A DNA stretch of 11,778 nucleotides from CAYHKY01 sp964357355 (GTDB taxonomy: Bacteria > Patescibacteriota > Microgenomatia > UBA10105). A program made the position numbers and the translations under genes. The DNA is taken from contig CAYHKY010000048.1 in NCBI GenBank assembly GCA_964357355.1, positions 1 through 11,778 on the forward strand, given 5' to 3'. Positions 1 to 7,709 of this stretch are shown piece by piece (the first letter of the stretch is position 1; the number at the start of each line of letters is the position of its first letter). The notes beneath the pieces were generated by a model, which was not told where the DNA came from, did no database searches, and saw nothing but the letters and a program-made list of their open reading frames with translations.

Positions 1-1368
1 TTTGCGCACTAATCTCTGAGCTATAATAAGATTCACTGTTGACGCAACCAAAAATCCTTCTGCTCCCATATCAAGAAACCTAGGAATTGCTCCCGCTGCA
101 TCGTTTGTGTGCAATGTTGAAAGCACCAAATGACCGGTAAGCGCGGACTGAATCGCCATCTCTACTGTATCCTTATCACGAATCTCGCCGACCATAATAA
201 TATTAGGATCTTGCCTTAGAAGTGACCGGAGTCCGGCAGCAAATGTCAATCCTGCCATCAAATTGACTTGTGTCTGATTCACCCGTTTGATTCCGTATTC
301 AACCGGATCCTCAATTGTGCAGATATTTACTTCGGTAGTATTCAGAATCGTCAACACGCTATAAAGCGTAGTTGTTTTACCTGATCCGGTTGGACCGGTT
401 ACCAAAACTAAGCCATGAGGTTTTTTGATATTGAGTTTTAGAACATCAAGATTTTTTCCAGTAATTCCCAATTCTTCAAGTGCTAGCGGTCGGGCAGATT
501 CTGGTAATATTCTGAGCACCGTATTTTCCCCGTAAAAGGAAGGCAATATGGAAACCCGAAGTGCGATGTAGGTATCCCTAATTTTAAATTTAAACCTGCC
601 ATCCTGAGGTATCCGGTGCTCATCAATTTTTAACTGAGATAGTATTTTAATACGGGCTACGATTGCTGTCTGAATTGATTTTGGCAATTCAAGCATATCT
701 CGTAATACCCCGTCAATCCGGAAACGCACCAGAAACATAGTTTCCATCGCTTCGAAATGAATATCCGAAGCCAATTCGGCTGAAGCATATTCAAGAATGG
801 CATCAAGGATTTTAATTACCGGAATATCCTCAGCTAATTCTTGAGCTGTCTGTGGATGACTTTTTGAGGTTTTTTCTACATTTTCATCAATAATCTGCGT
901 AAAAAGTTCTTTGATATTTTTTTTGTATAGTCCCATCATTGCTGATAGTTCCTGTGGAGTGGCATAATAAATTTTGAGGTTGAGTCTCGTGCGCCGTTTC
1001 ACAAATTCTCTAGCTTCAAGATCAATAGGATCTTCCATCGCCAGGAACAGCTCGGTTTCACTTTTTTGAAAAGGAATAACGTGAAAAGAATTCGCTGCTT
1101 CTTCAGGTATCAAAGTCAATACGTCGTTTGGAATAACTTTATGTTTGAGGTCCGCGTAAGGCACCTGGTAATGTTCGGCAACAAGTTTGGACAACAAATC
1201 TTCGCTGATCAAACCCCGGTATACCAATACATCGGCGAGAGGTTTACCAATTTCTGAAGCGCTTTTAACCGCCGCATCAAAATCGGTTTCTGAAACAAAT
1301 CCGGATTTGAGAATGATATCGCGTAGCGTCTCAGGCAGGAGCATAGGACAGCGTTTAGAAATTTGCAT
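1..1368 (-). CDS. pilB: Type IV pilus assembly ATPase, PilB/GspE family (partial, C-terminus off window)
   Basis: I translated this by hand from the reverse complement: 456 codons run unbroken from ATG at 1368 to base 1, and the 3' end is outside the window. It is a hexameric secretion ATPase that powers pilus polymerisation at the inner face of the membrane. Residues about 1-150 form an N-terminal MshEN/T2SSE_N-like domain, and about 180-456 the ATPase core. Visible motifs are Walker A GPTGSGKT (325-332, K331), the Asp box IEDPVEY (352-358), Walker B ending IIMVGEIRD (390-398, E395), and the His box TGHLVLSTLHTNDA (411-424). The zinc-binding segment usual in PilB would lie beyond the edge. 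An in-frame TAG near 1402-1404 bounds the start. ATG at 1344 is an alternative, and neither has a Shine-Dalgarno. It follows the receiver gene after 47 bases, so it is probably co-transcribed. GspE of a type II-like system is the alternative name, but in this setting PilB is likelier. Confidence 0.93.
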   Translation of the reverse strand, partial: MQISKRCPMLLPETLRDIILKSGFVSETDFDAAVKSASEIGKPLADVLVYRGLISEDLLSKLVAEHYQVPYADLKHKVIPNDVLTLIPEEAANSFHVIPFQKSETELFLAMEDPIDLEAREFVKRRTRLNLKIYYATPQELSAMMGLYKKNIKELFTQIIDENVEKTSKSHPQTAQELAEDIPVIKILDAILEYASAELASDIHFEAMETMFLVRFRIDGVLRDMLELPKSIQTAIVARIKILSQLKIDEHRIPQDGRFKFKIRDTYIALRVSILPSFYGENTVLRILPESARPLALEELGITGKNLDVLKLNIKKPHGLVLVTGPTGSGKTTTLYSVLTILNTTEVNICTIEDPVEYGIKRVNQTQVNLMAGLTFAAGLRSLLRQDPNIIMVGEIRDKDTVEMAIQSALTGHLVLSTLHTNDAAGAIPRFLDMGAEGFLVASTVNLIIAQRLVRK

Positions 1369-1417
1369 TAAGAAATTAGGGATAAGAAATAAAACTAAAT
1401 CCTAAACGCTAATTTCT
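1350..1417 (-). promoter_or_regulatory. Interleaved inverted repeats around the pilB start codon (possible mRNA pseudoknot)
   Basis: Two perfect 9-bp inverted repeats interlock here. AGAAATTAG (1417 to 1409 on the minus strand) pairs with CTAATTTCT (1379 to 1371), and AGCGTTTAG (1410 to 1402) pairs with CTAAACGCT (1358 to 1350). In the mRNA the order is A, B, A', B', the topology of an H-type pseudoknot. The pilB ATG (1368-1366) lies between A' and B', and A begins in the stop codon of the receiver gene. A and B share two bases, so the helices may form together with trimming, or compete. A role in translation initiation or coupling is inference; the repeats are seen directly. Confidence 0.45.
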
Positions 1418-1790
1418 ATATGCTCTTTTGTAAATATTGTTTTATTTTATTTACCATTTCAGTAGGTGATAAATTTGCTTTGACGATAAATTCCGTCGCC
1501 CCCATTTCCGTAGCCCGCTTGATCTCATCTTCTTGAGCTAAGTTGGAATAAATGAGAATAGGTTTGGTTTTCATAAGTTCGTGGGTACGTAATTTTGCCA
1601 ATACTCCGAAACCATCAATTTTTGGCATCATTACATCGAGTACTACCAAATCCGGAATTTCTTTTTCCGCAATCAGCAAACCCTCTTCTCCGTTTTCGGC
1701 TGACAACACAGTATATCCGTCAGCAGTTAAACGCGTGGTATATATTTTGACAATCAATGGATCGTCTTCAATGAATAAAATCTTCGCCAT
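1416..1790 (-). CDS. Stand-alone response regulator receiver protein
   Basis: This 124-residue protein is a single CheY-like receiver domain with no output domain. The acidic pocket is E8/D9/D10 (FIEDDP), the phosphoacceptor is D52 in VVLDVMMP, the switch Ser is S82, and the conserved Lys is K104. It probably receives phosphate from the sensor kinase encoded 21 bases upstream and signals by protein contact rather than by binding DNA. The ATPase gene follows after 47 bases, which makes the pilus machinery a possible target, by inference. The start at 1790 has a weak GGA about 5 bases upstream. The three genes kinase, receiver and pilB look like one transcript. Function as a receiver is secure; the partner and target are inferred from position. 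Confidence 0.93.
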   Translation of the reverse strand: MAKILFIEDDPLIVKIYTTRLTADGYTVLSAENGEEGLLIAEKEIPDLVVLDVMMPKIDGFGVLAKLRTHELMKTKPILIYSNLAQEDEIKRATEMGATEFIVKANLSPTEMVNKIKQYLQKSI

Positions 1791-1811
1791 GTTTTCCGTT
1801 ATTATACACGA

Positions 1812-3959
1812 TCAAGCGGCAATTGGCAGTGAAAAATAGAAAGTAGTGCCTATTCCCAACGTTGATTCTAACCAAATTTTTCCTTTTAACCCTTCGACTA
1901 TCTGTTTACTGATATAGAGTCCCAATCCTGTTCCTCCTGTAGGCCTTGCATAATTTTCACCTACTTGCGAGAATTTTTTAAAGAGCCTGTCAACGTCCTC
2001 TTTCGCAATCCCTGATCCTGTATCGGTAACTGATGTAACTACCATAGAATCTTTTACATTTGTTTTTACCGTGATGCCCCCTTTATGGGTAAACTTGGAG
2101 GCATTTCCCACAAGATTGATGATTACTTCTTTCACTTTATCCTCATCTCCATAGACAAACGGCAATTGACCGGTACTCTCGTATTTCATAAATATATTTT
2201 TCTCTTTGGCGGCTGATTGAAGATTTACAACTACCTCAGAAATAAGTTTACCCAAGTTTACTTTGATGACATTAAACGTAAACCTACCTGCTTCAATCCG
2301 TGAAATGTTAAGTAAATTGTTAACCAACCTGATGAGTCGATCGTTTTCGTTATACGCTGCGGTCAAAAATTCTTTCGATTGCGAACTCACCTCACCTGCA
2401 TATCCATCAAGAATAGTTGAGAGGGATCCCTTGATAGCTGTCATTGGAGTCCGAAGTTCATGTGAGGCAAGTGATACAAATTCGTCTTTAAGTTTATCTA
2501 GTTCCTGGAGTTTGATGTTCGCATTTTTCAAATCTGATGTAGCCTTCTCAACTTCATCTTGCAAAGTGATATTAAACCTCTTGATTTCTTCATAAGAAAG
2601 TGCGTTTTTGACCGCAACAGATACTTCTGGCGCTAAGATTTTTAATATGTTTATATCCTCTTCGGAATATATATCACCTGAAGATTTTTCGCCTAAAAAT
2701 ATTGCTCCGATTGTATCTCCTTCAACCATTAACGGAAGAACGATATTTATGTTCAGTCCCCGCATGAAGTGTTTTTCATCTGATTCCTCACTCAATTCCT
2801 CAAATACCGCAATTCTTTCCTTATAATTTATGGCAACTGTTTGAATTAAGTTGTTTATTTTCATTTCATCAAACTCAGGATGTTTTTTAAGCCCGGAACT
2901 TTTTACCCACGCTATAGATCCTTCTTTAAGAAGAATTAAATATCCGAATGAAGTTTTTAATTTTGTGAATAGCTCTGTCAGAATTGAAGCAGACAGTTCT
3001 GATAAGGCAAAGGTTGAAGCCATAATATGACTCATATCTCCAAGTAATATTTGTGGATCGTATTTTTCTTTAAAAAACACCTGGTCCGTTAATTTTTCCA
3101 GAAACCTCAGTAATGGTTGAAATGTAAATGCCAGAATAAGTGCTAAAATCGTAGAAACTGCCAGATGTTTGCTGGAGGTATCGATTCCGAAAAAGTATAT
3201 TCCGAAAAGAAATAACCCCAAAGCGTAGAAAATACCTAAAATAAAGACTAATAGAGAATAAGCTACAGTCCGGGCAACCACAAACCGGATGTCCAAAAAC
3301 CGATGTTTGACTATTGCATAAGATACGGCCCCCACTAAAAATAGGGTGTATAGCGGACCAAATTGGACAAAATAACTTGATTTGAAAACGACAACTCCAA
3401 GTAAATCAGTTGTTGCTATAAGAGTGAATGTGACAATGAGTCCGAATAATAAGTATTTCAACTGCACCCTCTCAATACCGATAGCGGATTTATATCGTTT
3501 TATCAGGTTTACAAAGGCAAAAATCAAACATCCGATAAAATTCAGCATAAAAATGATAATTGCAGGGCCGGGCACTGCCTGGATATTTCCACTTTCGAAA
3601 ATTACTTTGGTAAACATATATGGAGAAACAGCAAGGATCGAGGTGGCAACGATAAGTAGACTTAGGAATATCAGCAATAATTTTGATGCTTTGAGTTTTT
3701 TATATGGGAAAGTTCGTATTAGAAGAAGTATTGTAGGTGCCATTGGGGCACCTGGTATCATATCAACCCGAATCCAAAATAAAGTATAAGCTTCTGTAAC
3801 TTGATGAAGTGAAAGATAATTAAGGAATGCCCAGATACCCAGTTGTAACGCGAGAAAAGCCAAAAGTTTATTACTGGCACTTTTGGGGTTTTTCAGGTAG
3901 GTAAAAAGACCTAAAACTATATTGACCAACGCCGTTAGCAAGGCAATTACTAACTCCAT
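1812..3959 (-). CDS. Membrane sensor histidine kinase with 7TM-type N-terminus and GAF-like domain
   Basis: This 715-residue kinase starts with hydrophobic segments near 1-22, 33-50, 72-82, 93-112, 131-152, 168-191, 201-217, 232-256 and 266-282. This resembles the HisKA_7TM type of sensor region, including KHRFLDIRFVVARTVAYSLL (218-237). A GAF-like domain covers about 310-455, a coiled-coil linker about 455-495, and the HisKA domain has SHELRTP with phosphoacceptor H500. The HATPase domain shows the N box NLVGNASKF (N619), G1 DTGSG (646-650) and G2 GTGLGL (676-681), so all catalytic motifs are intact. It autophosphorylates and probably passes phosphate to the receiver encoded 21 bases downstream. 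The ligand is unknown. No Shine-Dalgarno precedes ATG 3959. The preceding gap is 94 bases, so the kinase may have its own promoter. Confidence 0.93.
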   Translation of the reverse strand: MELVIALLTALVNIVLGLFTYLKNPKSASNKLLAFLALQLGIWAFLNYLSLHQVTEAYTLFWIRVDMIPGAPMAPTILLLIRTFPYKKLKASKLLLIFLSLLIVATSILAVSPYMFTKVIFESGNIQAVPGPAIIIFMLNFIGCLIFAFVNLIKRYKSAIGIERVQLKYLLFGLIVTFTLIATTDLLGVVVFKSSYFVQFGPLYTLFLVGAVSYAIVKHRFLDIRFVVARTVAYSLLVFILGIFYALGLFLFGIYFFGIDTSSKHLAVSTILALILAFTFQPLLRFLEKLTDQVFFKEKYDPQILLGDMSHIMASTFALSELSASILTELFTKLKTSFGYLILLKEGSIAWVKSSGLKKHPEFDEMKINNLIQTVAINYKERIAVFEELSEESDEKHFMRGLNINIVLPLMVEGDTIGAIFLGEKSSGDIYSEEDINILKILAPEVSVAVKNALSYEEIKRFNITLQDEVEKATSDLKNANIKLQELDKLKDEFVSLASHELRTPMTAIKGSLSTILDGYAGEVSSQSKEFLTAAYNENDRLIRLVNNLLNISRIEAGRFTFNVIKVNLGKLISEVVVNLQSAAKEKNIFMKYESTGQLPFVYGDEDKVKEVIINLVGNASKFTHKGGITVKTNVKDSMVVTSVTDTGSGIAKEDVDRLFKKFSQVGENYARPTGGTGLGLYISKQIVEGLKGKIWLESTLGIGTTFYFSLPIAA

Positions 3960-3987
3960 AAAGTTAAATCGAGCGAAATTTACTCGT

Positions 3988-3993
3988 ATTGTA
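3988..3993 (-). promoter_or_regulatory. Possible -10 box upstream of the sensor kinase
   Basis: The 94-base gap between the 436-aa gene and the kinase (3960-4053) contains TACAAT on the minus strand, five of six matches to the -10 consensus, 28 bases before the kinase ATG. I see no good -35 box at 16-18 bases. An alternative is the extended -10-like TGATACGTT just upstream with a TTGAAG at 17 bases. No terminator hairpin with a T-run is visible in the gap, so read-through from the upstream genes is also possible. Confidence 0.25.
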
Positions 3994-4053
3994 AACGTAT
4001 CACAGCTTCAGACCACCTTCAACCTTGAAAATAAATATCGGAGAGTATATTTA

Positions 4054-5364
4054 TCACCAACCACCAAATGTAGGAACTTGAGGCGGATCACTGGTACCAG
4101 GATATTTATCTTTGACCGCTCGTAAAAGCTGTTTTGCACTTTCCATCCAATGCTGCGGAATGAGTAATGAAGAAAATGGTCCGTCTCCAACTTCAGCAAA
4201 AAGACGCTGTCTTAACTCTTCTCCTGTAAACCCTGAACTAAATGTTCCATCATGGTTAATCAGTGGAATCAGATATTTAGTATATCTGGGCTTGGTTAAA
4301 ATTGATAGCAATCCCAAAAAGTTATCATGATCATATTCACCATCAATTACCCGCTTTAATACTTTGAAATTTTCTGGATCAATTCTTGCTACTTCTAAAT
4401 AGTGCCAAAGTGTCTGACAGATCGGTTCTAAATCACTTTGCTGTAGGTTGCCTTCGGAGGACAATTTATTAAGCAAAGTCCATAAGTCTTGATTATTCAT
4501 CCAGTAACCTGGAAATTTTAAAAAATGATCTCTAACATTCGCATCGCCTCTATCAAGTACTAATTTCCATTCATTATTCAACCCTAAAGTAGCAGGTGAT
4601 CTTGTAAAGTCCAACATCACTATTTGACCGGTTCTATCTGTTACAGCCAAAGCTTTTTGTTGAAATTCATCACAAAGTTGACATGCTATCAATTGATGAG
4701 GATCACCATATGTCACTGCCACTTGCATCAATGCCCAAGATGCAGCAGATAAGTCCCGGGCTTCGTCTTGCCGAGATTCGGCATACTCCCATATCCTGCC
4801 GGTGCGGGAAATTGCTGCAACACGTTGCGTTGGATGTATTTCTGAATCATCTATATTTTGATTATCAAAGTACCTTAAGATCATATCCCAAAGATTTGTT
4901 TCAGCTTGTGAAGGCTTATGGTGAACTTTCCAAAATCTAATATCATCAAATAAAGGGGTATCAGGAGAAGCGTAGGGATTTATAGTAACTTTGCGGTTAG
5001 TAAGTACTACATAACCTGCATCCCGATGGTAAGCTTCTGAAATTTGATGAGTGGTAACATATTGAGTCTGATGTGGTGGCCGGCCGTCAAAAGGGTCTTG
5101 CATGATCTGTTTTATGACACCATCGCCTCCCCACATTTCGGTATAAGAATAACGCGCCCGCTCTATCTTCTCCCATTCTGCTTGTGAAATCGTTGTCGCA
5201 GGTGTATCTAAAACAGTCACATATGCCAGAGACCCCAAATTCATCTCAAATTTCCGTCTACCTCGTCCTAACTCAGTCATTACTATCCCTAGATCTTTAT
5301 CGATTAATATTGGTATGCCTTTTTTTTCTCTTGATAAAGTTTCGATTTGAGTTGCAACAGTCAT
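4054..5364 (-). CDS. Uncharacterised 436-aa protein, possibly autoinducer-synthase/GNAT-like acyltransferase
   Basis: I do not recognise this protein with certainty. It is soluble, with no signal peptide or membrane segment. Residues about 60-260 have a spacing reminiscent of LuxI-type or FeeM-type N-acyltransferases: an early IERARYSYTEMW (67-78), QDPFDG (89-94) before a strand YVTTHQ (102-107), later GRIWEYAESR (189-198), a long helix about 205-220, then HQLIACQLCDEFQQKALAV (223-241). The match is by eye and weak. The C-terminal part (about 265-436) is mostly helical, unassigned, and ends in a Pro/Gly-rich tail. The gene starts 15 bases after the E1/nitroreductase fusion gene, so the two are probably co-transcribed and in one pathway. 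Its product could acylate an amino group or an adenylated intermediate. Codons 13-15 include a run of eight A. No clear Shine-Dalgarno is present. The reading frame itself is secure. Confidence 0.85.
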   Translation of the reverse strand: MTVATQIETLSREKKGIPILIDKDLGIVMTELGRGRRKFEMNLGSLAYVTVLDTPATTISQAEWEKIERARYSYTEMWGGDGVIKQIMQDPFDGRPPHQTQYVTTHQISEAYHRDAGYVVLTNRKVTINPYASPDTPLFDDIRFWKVHHKPSQAETNLWDMILRYFDNQNIDDSEIHPTQRVAAISRTGRIWEYAESRQDEARDLSAASWALMQVAVTYGDPHQLIACQLCDEFQQKALAVTDRTGQIVMLDFTRSPATLGLNNEWKLVLDRGDANVRDHFLKFPGYWMNNQDLWTLLNKLSSEGNLQQSDLEPICQTLWHYLEVARIDPENFKVLKRVIDGEYDHDNFLGLLSILTKPRYTKYLIPLINHDGTFSSGFTGEELRQRLFAEVGDGPFSSLLIPQHWMESAKQLLRAVKDKYPGTSDPPQVPTFGGW

Positions 5365-5379
5365 GAGTTCTTGTTAAGT

Positions 5380-7611
5380 TTATGTAAGTAAAAATAATTG
5401 TAAATATTTCACTACCTGAGTTTCTCCAAATCTCCTTTCATATATTTCAATGAAATTTTGTAATAACTCTTGTTGTTCTGTCTTATCCTCAATTATAGGA
5501 GGAAGTGTATCGACAATCCAGGATCTGGTTTCTCCGAGTCCTTCCTTACCATTTTCTGCCAATGCCCGTACGAGTCTTCCGGCAATACCCGCAGATGACA
5601 ACACATCAGGTCCAGTCTGTGTATAAGTGTATGCTTCTCCATTAACTATAGCGATAAAATTCCTTAAATTGCCGATAGTTAAATTATTTGGACCGATCAT
5701 GGCAGCCACATATGCCGTTGACTCTCCAATACTGCCTATATTTTTCATCAATTCCAGGGTAATTCCTGCAGCCTCTGCCCGTCCGCCAAACATAGGATCT
5801 CCCGGGAATTCCACTTCAACCACCGGATTTGGTAATGCAGTGATCATTAATATCGGTGATTGTGCATTCATCCGGAGTCGTAACTTGCTCTCGGTATCAG
5901 TTTGATCAACTAACAAATCCAATCCTTGACAAAATTTACTTACATTTGACTCTGCTATACCTTCCGAAAATAATTCAAGATCAAGAAATGGATCATGTTC
6001 CCATAAAGCCCAGGCTAAATTCCAGATTTTACTCTCTCCCGTCTCACCTTTGACCCGATTGTGATTTGGCCCTGATAGATAGTCAAAATCAGCCAGTCTT
6101 AAGTATTTTGCTCCTGACAAGACTAGTGACCAGGCAATTTCAGCCCCAGAACTTAATCCTGCAATTCCATACCGATAATTTCTGATTCTTGCTTGACCCT
6201 CCTGAGATATAAGGTAGCGGTTACTAGCAGATCTGACAAGATAGAATTCTTCTTCCTTAAGCACGTGTACCAGACGCCGTGTATTTGGATAATACACCCA
6301 TATTCCATCAGTCACATTATTTCGACTATCAATAAATCTCGTCATTTGTTCCAAATAAGTTAGAGTTGATGGATCAAGTTCAGGATGCAAAGCTGCAAAT
6401 AATTCAGGTAAATGATGCTCACTGTAGGCGATATTTTCAACCTGTTCCGGTTGTAGGTTATTTATAATTTCTTCAAGATCACTTTCTTCCGAGAATTTAA
6501 ACAAAGTCGGTCTGTCAGCACGGGGGACACGCTTTTCACCATTAATTTCCTCTTCCATTCTTTCCGCAGCAGCAAATCTAGGCGTATGTTTAAGTTTTTC
6601 TTTCGCAGGATAACCCAGTTGAAATAACATTTCTGCCCTTTGTCCCTCTTTTCCTACAACATTTTCTAATTGAGTATGTAAAACATCAGATTCGATCAAC
6701 CCTGCCCGTACCCCAAAATAGACTCCGTGAGCTGTTGCTGCAAGTGATGCCAATTCGTAAAGTTCTCCAATGCGTAACCATAGTTCTGGACTCTCATCTT
6801 TCGCGGTAATTACACCAATAGCTGTTGCTGCTTTAACTTTTTCCTTATCCATTCGTGCAATGTTTTCAATAATCGATTTTTTAAACGCCAATAACATCCG
6901 GGCTGCTGCTCTTCGGGGTCCTTTTGGTATCCCAAAAACTGTTGTTGTGACACCATCTTTACGTTTAGTTGCTGCGTCTCTGATAAATCGTACTAATTCC
7001 GTCACAAAACCTGGGTTATTGAAAATATGTTTATCTCCATCTTCCACCAAATCAGCAATTTTTTCCTTTGTAGTTCTGTCTCTGATCAGCGCCAAATTAA
7101 TATTTGGTTCACCGATAAAAACTTGTTCAATAGCCATGATTACTTCCGTGGTTAATGGTTTATTTAAATGATCTCCGCCGTAGTTAACTCGTTGGTTGAT
7201 TGCTTCGTACATTTTTTTGTCTTCCTCTGTTGGTTCATAACCTGTAGTTAAAGATATTTTAGCTCCAACTTTATTCCCCATTTGTACGAACTCAACTTGT
7301 GGTGACCGTCCAAAATACTTTGCTGCAACATTAAAATTTGCTATAGCAGCACCCACGCTGATATACATTTCACGGTCTGTTAGATCAGATTCTGGTAGAC
7401 GCCTTTGCAAATCTGGAGAGATCATTACCTGGTGAGTGTCAGCAAGCACTGCAAATCCCCACGGTTGAGAATTGTGGCTGGAAGGCGCTTTAACAGCTGC
7501 ATCAAGGAAAGGCTGTACTTGAAGACGGAATTCAGTCGAAGTTGGGTAGACTCTCTCTTCCCAGCCTAAGTAGTTTGGTGTCTTTTGAGGTTTCACTATC
7601 TCAACAGCCAT
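5380..7611 (-). CDS. Nitroreductase/E1-like (ThiF) fusion protein, Rv1355c/MoeY-like
   Basis: This 743-residue protein has two enzyme modules. The first, about 25-340, is nitroreductase-like (FMN-binding, Acg/TM1586 style): APSSHNSQPW (42-51), YISVGAAIANFNVAA (83-97), a helix with LWLRIGELYELASLAATAHG (277-296) and QLGYP (331-335). The second, about 475-650, is an E1/ThiF-type adenylating fold: glycine loop GIAGLSSG (482-489), LADFDYLSGPNHNR (506-519), K528, and LVDQTDT (567-573) in place of the usual VDCTDN. The ATP-handling Asp, Asn, Arg, Lys and Asp positions look present. There are no CxxC zinc pairs and I find only one cysteine (C561), so classic thioester chemistry is doubtful. It probably adenylates a carboxylate, with the nitroreductase module doing a flavin redox step. 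The substrate is unknown; molybdopterin synthesis, implied by the MoeY name, is not supported here. ATG 7611 is fixed by AGGA 6 bases upstream. Confidence 0.9.
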   Translation of the reverse strand: MAVEIVKPQKTPNYLGWEERVYPTSTEFRLQVQPFLDAAVKAPSSHNSQPWGFAVLADTHQVMISPDLQRRLPESDLTDREMYISVGAAIANFNVAAKYFGRSPQVEFVQMGNKVGAKISLTTGYEPTEEDKKMYEAINQRVNYGGDHLNKPLTTEVIMAIEQVFIGEPNINLALIRDRTTKEKIADLVEDGDKHIFNNPGFVTELVRFIRDAATKRKDGVTTTVFGIPKGPRRAAARMLLAFKKSIIENIARMDKEKVKAATAIGVITAKDESPELWLRIGELYELASLAATAHGVYFGVRAGLIESDVLHTQLENVVGKEGQRAEMLFQLGYPAKEKLKHTPRFAAAERMEEEINGEKRVPRADRPTLFKFSEESDLEEIINNLQPEQVENIAYSEHHLPELFAALHPELDPSTLTYLEQMTRFIDSRNNVTDGIWVYYPNTRRLVHVLKEEEFYLVRSASNRYLISQEGQARIRNYRYGIAGLSSGAEIAWSLVLSGAKYLRLADFDYLSGPNHNRVKGETGESKIWNLAWALWEHDPFLDLELFSEGIAESNVSKFCQGLDLLVDQTDTESKLRLRMNAQSPILMITALPNPVVEVEFPGDPMFGGRAEAAGITLELMKNIGSIGESTAYVAAMIGPNNLTIGNLRNFIAIVNGEAYTYTQTGPDVLSSAGIAGRLVRALAENGKEGLGETRSWIVDTLPPIIEDKTEQQELLQNFIEIYERRFGETQVVKYLQLFLLT

Positions 7612-7617
7612 ATATTA

Positions 7618-7621
7618 TCCT
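7618..7621 (-). promoter_or_regulatory. Shine-Dalgarno AGGA for the fusion gene
   Basis: AGGA on the minus strand lies 6 bases before ATG 7611 and decides that start. It is the only clear Shine-Dalgarno I find in the window, and its first bases fall inside the palindrome at 7620-7636. Confidence 0.7.
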
Positions 7622-7636
7622 GTAATAGTATTACAG
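7620..7636. promoter_or_regulatory. 17-bp palindromic operator candidate
   Basis: CTGTAATA-G-TATTACAG is a perfect inverted repeat with 8-bp arms and a one-base centre. A one-base loop cannot make an RNA hairpin easily, so it reads as a site for a dimeric DNA-binding protein. It begins 3 bases after the -10 box on the minus strand and covers the expected transcription start, the classic place for a repressor. The inner 15 bases have the 7-1-7 layout of FUR-family boxes and differ by one base per arm from the enterobacterial Zur core as I recall it. This likeness is suggestive only. No regulator gene is in the window. Confidence 0.6.
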
Positions 7637-7639
7637 AGG

Positions 7640-7668
7640 ATTATACATCTGGATTAATTTAAACACAA
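7640..7668 (-). promoter_or_regulatory. Sigma-70-type promoter of the fusion gene
   Basis: The minus strand has a perfect TATAAT at 7645 to 7640 with TTGTGT (three of six matches to -35) 17 bases upstream at 7668 to 7663. The predicted start of transcription is near 7633, giving a leader of about 20 bases. A perfect TTGACA also occurs at 7679 to 7674, but 28 bases from TATAAT, eleven bases too far to act with it normally. The promoter starts a new unit after the AI-2E family gene. I see no convincing terminator before it. Confidence 0.6.
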
Positions 7669-7709
7669 CTACATGTCAAGTTAAAATCGAAGGGAGAAAT
7701 TTGCTGGTT

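Noticed and set aside
5320..5327. Run of eight A at codons 13-15 of the 436-aa gene as a phase-variation or slippage site
   Set aside because: Runs of similar length occur in pilB (917-924) and miaA (8766-8774), so it is unremarkable in this AT-rich genome and the frame is intact.
5380..7611. Assignment of the fusion gene to molybdopterin synthesis (moeY)
   Set aside because: The name comes from the ThiF/MoeB likeness only; there are no zinc cysteines, no MoaD partner and no other cofactor gene nearby.
7674..7679. Perfect TTGACA upstream of the fusion gene
   Set aside because: It is 28 bases from the perfect TATAAT and no reasonable -10 box lies 16-18 bases downstream of it, so I do not use it as the -35 element.
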